Shown here: positions 60,408-64,000 of the stretch, piece by piece | Layout: the number at the start of each line of letters is the position of its first letter | Numbering within the stretch: position 1 is the first letter of the stretch | NCBI RefSeq assembly: GCF_000378945.1 | Contig: NZ_KB900539.1 | Location: 1,189,661-1,253,660, forward strand | Direction: 5' to 3' | From: Methyloversatilis universalis EHg5 | GTDB lineage: Bacteria; Pseudomonadota; Gammaproteobacteria; Burkholderiales; Rhodocyclaceae | Length of the DNA: 64,000 nt | Notes under the pieces: model-generated | Told to the model about the DNA's origin: nothing | The model's database searches: none | Seen by the model: the letters and a program-made list of their open reading frames with translations, nothing else | Position numbers and translations under genes: made by a program

Positions 60408-61313
60408 ATGGTGAGCCTGTCAGCACCGGCCCGGATACTGGTTGTCGATGACGAACCTTTCAATCTGGAAATCATCGGCGAATATCTGGACGGCCATGGC
60501 TACGATCTGACCATGGCGCGGGACGGCATCGAAGCCTGGGAGTGTCTGGAAGATTCCGGGCGCGAATTCGATCTGCTGGTGCTCGACCGCATGATGCCGC
60601 GTCTGGATGGCATGGAGCTGCTGCGCCGGGTGCGTCGCACGCCGCGCCTGAGCGGTCTGCCGGTCATCATGCAGACTGCCGCAGCCACGCCGGACCAGGT
60701 ACGCGAAGGTCTGGCGGCCGGCGCGCGCTACTACCTCACCAAGCCCTACGAACCGGACGCGCTGCTGGCCATCGTCAAGACGGCGCTGGAAGAAGCGCGC
60801 CGCAACCGCGAAATCCAGATCCAGGTTGACGGCATGCGCCGCGCCATGGGTTCGCTGCAACTGGCGGAATTCGAATTCGCCACGCTGGAACAGGCCGGCC
60901 AGCTGGCCGCGCTGGCTTCGCTCACCGCGCCCGAGCCGGAAAACATCGTGATGGGCCTGAGCGAACTGCTGATCAATGCGGTGGAACACGGCAACCTGGC
61001 CATCAGCTATGCCGAAAAATCCCGCCTGCGGATGGAGGATCGCTGGCAGGAAGAGGTGGAACGCCGCCTTGGCCTGCCCGCCTATGCCGATCGCCGCGCC
61101 CGCCTGCGGGTCGAGCGTACGGCCGGCAGTGTGCGCTACACGGTGAGCGACGAAGGCGAGGGCTTCGAATTCGTCCGCTACCTCGATTTCGACCCCAGCC
61201 GTGCTTTCGATCCGAATGGTCGTGGCATCGCGATGGCGCGCCAGCTGTGTTTCCGGTCTCTGGAATATCAGGGCTGCGGCAATGTGGTTACCGCGACGGT
61301 GGAGGTGAAATGA
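60408..61313 (+). CDS. Response regulator with RsbW-like HATPase domain
   Basis: A 301-residue two-domain protein. REC (about 8-125) has ILVVDDEPFNLEIIGEYLDG, LLVLDRMMPRLDGMELL and YLTKPYEPDALL. After a linker comes a GHKL/HATPase domain like anti-sigma kinases: NIVMGLSELLINAVEHGNLA (N box), then SDEGEGF and NGRGIAMARQL. Such proteins may phosphorylate STAS antagonists or act as receivers that switch partners. The next gene, overlapping by four bases, is a REC-PP2C phosphatase. No STAS protein is seen in the window. Confidence 0.87.
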   Translation: MVSLSAPARILVVDDEPFNLEIIGEYLDGHGYDLTMARDGIEAWECLEDSGREFDLLVLDRMMPRLDGMELLRRVRRTPRLSGLPVIMQTAAATPDQVREGLAAGARYYLTKPYEPDALLAIVKTALEEARRNREIQIQVDGMRRAMGSLQLAEFEFATLEQAGQLAALASLTAPEPENIVMGLSELLINAVEHGNLAISYAEKSRLRMEDRWQEEVERRLGLPAYADRRARLRVERTAGSVRYTVSDEGEGFEFVRYLDFDPSRAFDPNGRGIAMARQLCFRSLEYQGCGNVVTATVEVK

Positions 61314-62485
61314 GCATGCAGGCAGTCATGCACGCCGGCGCCGAACCGTCGCCGGCACAGGTCGCACCGCGCCAGATGACGGTGCTGGTGGTGGACGACA
61401 CGCTGATCGGCCGGGCTACGGTGAGCACGCTGGTGCGCCGGCTCGGTCATCGCTGCATCGAGGCGTCCGATGGCGCCGGTGCGGTGCAGGCCTACCGCAC
61501 CTACCGGCCCGACGTGGTGTTGATGGACGTGGTGATGCCCGGCATGGACGGTCTGGAAGCCACCCGCCAGCTGCGTCGCCTGGCGGCCGACACCTTCCTG
61601 CCCATCCTGCTGCTGTCCGCGCGTTCCGACGACACCGACATGATTGCCGGCCTGCAGGCCGGGGCGGACGACTACCTGACCAAGCCGATCAATTTCGCCA
61701 TCCTGACCGCCAAGCTCGCCAACTGCGGTCGCCAGCTCACGATGCACGCGAGCATGGCCAACTACCGCGCCGAGCAGGAGGAGGAAATCGAGTTCGCGCG
61801 CCACGTGATCGAGCGCCAGGTGCAGGGCAAGGCGGTGAACGATCGCCGGGTGCGCTATTCGGTCACGCCGACCGCGCAGTTCTCCGGCGACATCGTCGCG
61901 GTGTCGCATTCGCCGTCCGGCGCGCTCTACGCGCTGCTGGCCGACGCCACCGGCCACGGTCTGGCAGCCGCGATCAGCGTGCTGCCGGTGCTGCAGGTGT
62001 TTTTCGGCATGGCCAAGAAGAACCTGTCGCTCGGCCTGATGGCCAGTGAAATCAACCGCCACCTGAGCACGACGTTGCCGGTCGGCCGTTTCGTTGCCGC
62101 CACCATCGTGCGTATCGAGGGCAGCGAAGGCGAGGTGTGGGTGGGCGGCACGCCGGAAGTGCTGCTGCTGGACCGCAGCGGACTGGTGAACGCCCGCTTC
62201 GGGTCGATGAACCTGCCGCTGGGCATCGATGTGGACGACGCCGCCAACGTGCCGCCGCAGCGTTTCGGCTGGACGCCAGGCGACCAGCTGGTGCTGTGCT
62301 CAGACGGTCTGCTGGAGGCGCACAATCGTTTGGGCGAAGCTTTCGGCAGCCAGCGGCTGGAGGCGACGCTGCGTGACGCAGCCCCGTCGCGGCGCCACGA
62401 TTCGGTGCGTGACGCGCTGACCGTGCATCTGGACGGTGCTCTGGCGCATGACGACGTGTCGCTGATGATGATCGATCTCGAATGA
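61310..62485 (+). CDS. Response regulator with PP2C/SpoIIE phosphatase domain
   Basis: A 391-residue protein. REC (about 20-140) has VLVVDDTLIGRATVSTLVRR, VVLMDVVMPGMDGLEATRQL and DDYLTKPINFAIL. A coiled linker (EQEEEIEFARHVIERQVQGK) leads to a PP2C-type phosphatase, GDIVAVSHSPSGALYALLAD then ATGHGLAAAISVLPVL, and DQLVLCSDGLLEA. It matches RsbU-like regulators that dephosphorylate STAS antagonists. It is coupled to the REC-HATPase gene (ATGA), so the two form an opposing kinase/phosphatase pair. Confidence 0.9.
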   Translation: MSMQAVMHAGAEPSPAQVAPRQMTVLVVDDTLIGRATVSTLVRRLGHRCIEASDGAGAVQAYRTYRPDVVLMDVVMPGMDGLEATRQLRRLAADTFLPILLLSARSDDTDMIAGLQAGADDYLTKPINFAILTAKLANCGRQLTMHASMANYRAEQEEEIEFARHVIERQVQGKAVNDRRVRYSVTPTAQFSGDIVAVSHSPSGALYALLADATGHGLAAAISVLPVLQVFFGMAKKNLSLGLMASEINRHLSTTLPVGRFVAATIVRIEGSEGEVWVGGTPEVLLLDRSGLVNARFGSMNLPLGIDVDDAANVPPQRFGWTPGDQLVLCSDGLLEAHNRLGEAFGSQRLEATLRDAAPSRRHDSVRDALTVHLDGALAHDDVSLMMIDLE

Positions 62486-62600
62486 ACAGCGCGCCTGGCG
62501 CCCGGATCCGCGCGGTCCGGGCGCCGGGTGGGTCGGACAGACAGCATTGGCACGGTGATTGCATCGTACCCGGACCGAAGTCCTCTCCGTCCGTGCCGAT

Positions 62601-63182
62601 ATGGCTGTCCTCAATGTGCTGGTGGTCGACGAATCACGCAAACGCGCCGCCGAAATCTGCGCCGGGCTCGCCTGCGCCGGTTATCAGGTGGCGGCGGTGC
62701 TGTCGAGCGCCTACGACCTGCACATGAAGGTCGAGGAAATCAAGCCGGACGTCATCCTGATCCAGACCGACTCGCCCTCGCGCGACACGCTGGAGAACAT
62801 GGCGGCGATGGACCGTGAGATGCCACGTCCGGTGGTGGTGTTCGCCAACGATTCCGACAGCAAGACCATACGCCGCGCGATGAAGGCCGGCGTGTCGGCC
62901 TATGTGGTCGATGGGCTGGAACCCAAGCGCATCAAGCCGGTGATCGATGTCGCGCTGGCCCGCTTCGAGGAACACCAGGAACTGCGCCGCTCGCGCGACG
63001 AGGCGCGACAGAAGCTCAATGACCGCATCGCCATCGATCGCGCCAAGGGCATCCTGATGAAGCTGCGCGGCATCGATGAGGACGCCGCCTACCACACGCT
63101 GCGCAAGCTCGCGATGGAGCGTGGCAAGACCATATCCGCGGTGTCCGAAGACTTCATCGCTACCGCACGCCTGCTCGGCTAG
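62601..63182 (+). CDS. nasT: ANTAR-domain response regulator, NasT-like
   Basis: A 193-residue antiterminator. An N-terminal pseudo-receiver (1-120) starts NVLVVDESRKRAAEI. Where NasT-type receivers usually have ILID-x-DSP, it reads VILIQTDSPSRDTLE, so the usual phospho-Asp is Gln55. The ANTAR domain (about 130-193) contains LNDRIAIDRAKGILMKLRGI and DEDAAYHTLRKLAMERGKTI, the RNA-binding three-helix unit. NasT proteins bind tandem hexaloop hairpins in nitrate-operon leaders and stop termination; such a leader lies 310 bp downstream. The ATG at 62601 is preferred over one at 62559. Confidence 0.92.
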   Translation: MAVLNVLVVDESRKRAAEICAGLACAGYQVAAVLSSAYDLHMKVEEIKPDVILIQTDSPSRDTLENMAAMDREMPRPVVVFANDSDSKTIRRAMKAGVSAYVVDGLEPKRIKPVIDVALARFEEHQELRRSRDEARQKLNDRIAIDRAKGILMKLRGIDEDAAYHTLRKLAMERGKTISAVSEDFIATARLLG

Positions 63183-63303
63183 TCGCGCCCGCGCTGCTGT
63201 TCGCGCGCCGGCCATTCCCCGTCTGCCTGCCTGCTTGTCCGCATTCCGCGGCGCCGCTCATCGTGACGGCTGCGCGGCCGTGCGCACGCCCGTTCCCCCG
63301 ACA

Positions 63304-63320
63304 GCATCACGCCGTGATGC
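63304..63320. promoter_or_regulatory. Palindrome GCATCAC-GCC-GTGATGC
   Basis: A perfect dyad with 7-bp arms, 120 bp after nasT and 140 bp before the sigma-54 promoter. It could be an upstream activator site for the nitrate operon or the end hairpin of nasT. No T-run follows. Confidence 0.4.
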
Positions 63321-63356
63321 CGATCGTTTCGTCATGGTGCGGAGCCCGACGCTTCT

Positions 63357-63373
63357 TGCACCGCACAAGTGCG
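63357..63373. promoter_or_regulatory. NtrC-like binding site
   Basis: TGCACC-GCACA-AGTGCG matches the NtrC pattern TGCAC(C/T)-N5-(A/G)GTGCA except for the final base. It lies about 105 bp upstream of the sigma-54 promoter, a normal enhancer distance for nitrogen-limitation control. Confidence 0.55.
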
Positions 63374-63461
63374 CGCCCTCACGCGCAGGAAACCGGAGTG
63401 GTTTTCCGGGTTTGTTTTCAAGTGCATGAAAGGTAACGTTTTTTCATCTTTTGTCCGACGC

Positions 63462-63478
63462 TGGCACAGGCCCTGCTA
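63462..63478 (+). promoter_or_regulatory. Sigma-54 (-24/-12) promoter of the nitrate operon
   Basis: TGGCACAGGCCCTGCTA has GG and GC separated by exactly ten bases (63463-63464 and 63475-63476) and matches TGGCAC-N5-TTGCW except for one base. Transcription would begin near 63488, just before the first leader hairpin. Confidence 0.75.
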
Positions 63479-63492
63479 TTGGAGTGACAAGG

Positions 63493-63551
63493 CGTAACAA
63501 CGACGTTGCGGCCAGCGAGGCGGGAAGCCTCCTCAAGGGACAAGGGTGTCC
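63493..63551 (+). ncRNA. ANTAR-type antitermination leader (two hexaloop hairpins)
   Basis: Hairpin 1 is CGTAAC-AACGAC-GTTGCG (63493-63510) and hairpin 2 is GGAC-AAGGGT-GTCC (63538-63551). Both loops are six bases with A at position 1 and G at position 4, the two invariant bases of the ANTAR RNA motif. Hairpin 2 uses bases that otherwise form the 5' side of the terminator at 63544-63592, so the two are mutually exclusive. An extra stem, GAGGC-GGGAA-GCCTC, lies between them. The NasT-like protein encoded upstream is the obvious ligand. Confidence 0.85.
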
Positions 63552-63592
63552 ATCCAACCGGCTTCTCTGCCGTGGATGCACACCCTTTTTTC
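63544..63592 (+). terminator. Intrinsic terminator in the nitrate-operon leader
   Basis: GGGTGT-C-CATCCA pairs with TGGATG-C-ACACCC (one C-C mismatch), capped by CGGC-TTCTCT-GCCG, then seven T at 63586-63592. It ends 35 bp before the start codon, so it would stop transcription of the operon unless hairpin 2 of the leader forms. Confidence 0.92.
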
Positions 63593-63627
63593 ATTCTGGA
63601 ATCGATCATGAACCTACGGAGAACACA

Positions 63628-64000
63628 ATGGCTGAGCATCCGAAGCAGGCAGACAGCGTCATTGACACCAGTGCAACCCGCCGCAGCTTTCTCAAGCAGG
63701 GCGCCGCACTTGGTGTGGGAGCTTCGCTGATGAGCATGGTGCCCCCCGGCGTACGTTCGGCGGCCTGGGCCGCCGGTTCCGACGCACCCGAGAAGAAGGA
63801 AGTGCGCATCGGCTTCATCCCGCTGACCGACTGTTCCAGCGTGGTGATGGCGGCGGTCGAGAAGTTCGACGAGAAGTACGGCATCAAGATCATTCCGTCG
63901 AAGGAAGCGTCGTGGGCGGCGGTGCGCGACAAGCTGGTGAATGGCGAACTGGACGCCGCGCACGTGCTGTACGGCCTGGTCTATGGCGTGCACATGGGCA
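63628..64000 (+). CDS. nrtA: Nitrate-type ABC transporter substrate-binding protein (5' part)
   Basis: The first 124 residues are present; the gene runs off the window. ATRRSFLKQGAALGVGASL is a twin-arginine export signal (TRRSFLK), then EVRIGFIPLTDCSSVVMAAV and YGIKIIPSKEASWAAVRDKL, characteristic of NrtA/CmpA periplasmic nitrate- or bicarbonate-binding proteins. With the ANTAR leader, sigma-54 promoter and NasT gene upstream, nitrate uptake for assimilation is by far the likeliest role. GGAG precedes the ATG at 63628. The export signal argues against this being the cytoplasmic sensor NasS, which is related but unexported. Confidence 0.9.
   Translation, partial: MAEHPKQADSVIDTSATRRSFLKQGAALGVGASLMSMVPPGVRSAAWAAGSDAPEKKEVRIGFIPLTDCSSVVMAAVEKFDEKYGIKIIPSKEASWAAVRDKLVNGELDAAHVLYGLVYGVHMG

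Noticed and set aside
63628-64000. Possible cytoplasmic nitrate sensor NasS
   Set aside because: The protein carries a clear twin-arginine export signal (TRRSFLK), so it is the periplasmic transporter component.

Overview
The window is chromosomal DNA from a high-GC betaproteobacterium. Core genes are dense, GC-rich and use the matching codons. A poly-3-hydroxyalkanoate synthase, a MaeB malic enzyme, a PEP-CTERM exoprotein, an Ala/Lys/Pro histone H1-like protein and a NasT/ANTAR-controlled nitrate uptake operon together fit a free-living Rhodocyclales/Burkholderiales-type organism. That placement is inference from gene content only.

Layout. 1-4.5 kb is an accessory, visibly lower-GC stretch. 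It holds a uracil-DNA-glycosylase-like gene, a two-gene TIR + SLOG cassette on the minus strand (candidate NAD-directed defence), and two toxin-antitoxin loci. In both TA loci the antitoxin is intact but the toxin is damaged (vapC frameshift, parE nonsense). 4.6-8.7 kb has a PEP-CTERM protein, an MFS exporter divergent from a MetR-like LysR regulator, a short membrane peptide and a HIT hydrolase. 8.7-11.8 kb is an insertion: a nicotinamide-salvage pair (nadM-Nudix, then nadV) bracketed by a 158-bp direct repeat of the 3' end of the HIT gene. Both genes of the pair begin with a hairpin that displays GGAGU in a pentaloop. 12-17.3 kb has an unknown protein, then a GlxA-like regulator divergent from a compact six-gene set (MAPEG, CmcJ-like oxidoreductase, kappa-GST-type isomerase, thioesterase, ABM monooxygenase, cupin). 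17.3-30.6 kb has UvrA2, phosphatidylserine decarboxylase, a Xre-RES TA pair, an MFS/AraC pair, a MarR/siderophore-interacting-protein pair with two matching operators, a lipid A phosphoethanolamine transferase, and a BNR-repeat protein coupled to a MoaD-like protein.

30.8-38.9 kb is the complete kdpFABCDE potassium system. 38.9-44.5 kb has PHA synthase, a VOC protein, two lipoproteins and a UvrD-type helicase preceded by a near-perfect LexA box. 45.4-46.3 kb is the histone H1-like gene with a strong terminator. 46.6-55 kb has a lytic transglycosylase, MaeB, a patatin phospholipase, a PBP7-type endopeptidase and lutABC for lactate oxidation.

55-64 kb is dominated by signalling: a TonB receptor, a hybrid histidine kinase convergent with a NarL-type regulator, CbiX, a REC-HATPase / REC-PP2C pair that looks like a partner-switching module, and an ANTAR regulator. 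The window ends in the nitrate-type ABC substrate-binding gene. Its leader carries a sigma-54 promoter, an NtrC-like site, two A1/G4 hexaloop hairpins and an overlapping intrinsic terminator, which is the full layout of an ANTAR antitermination switch.

Themes worth following are NAD metabolism (TIR-SLOG, nadM-nadV and RES-Xre within about 22 kb), the element-like insertion at the HIT gene, and the RNA-level control at nadM/nadV and at the nitrate operon.
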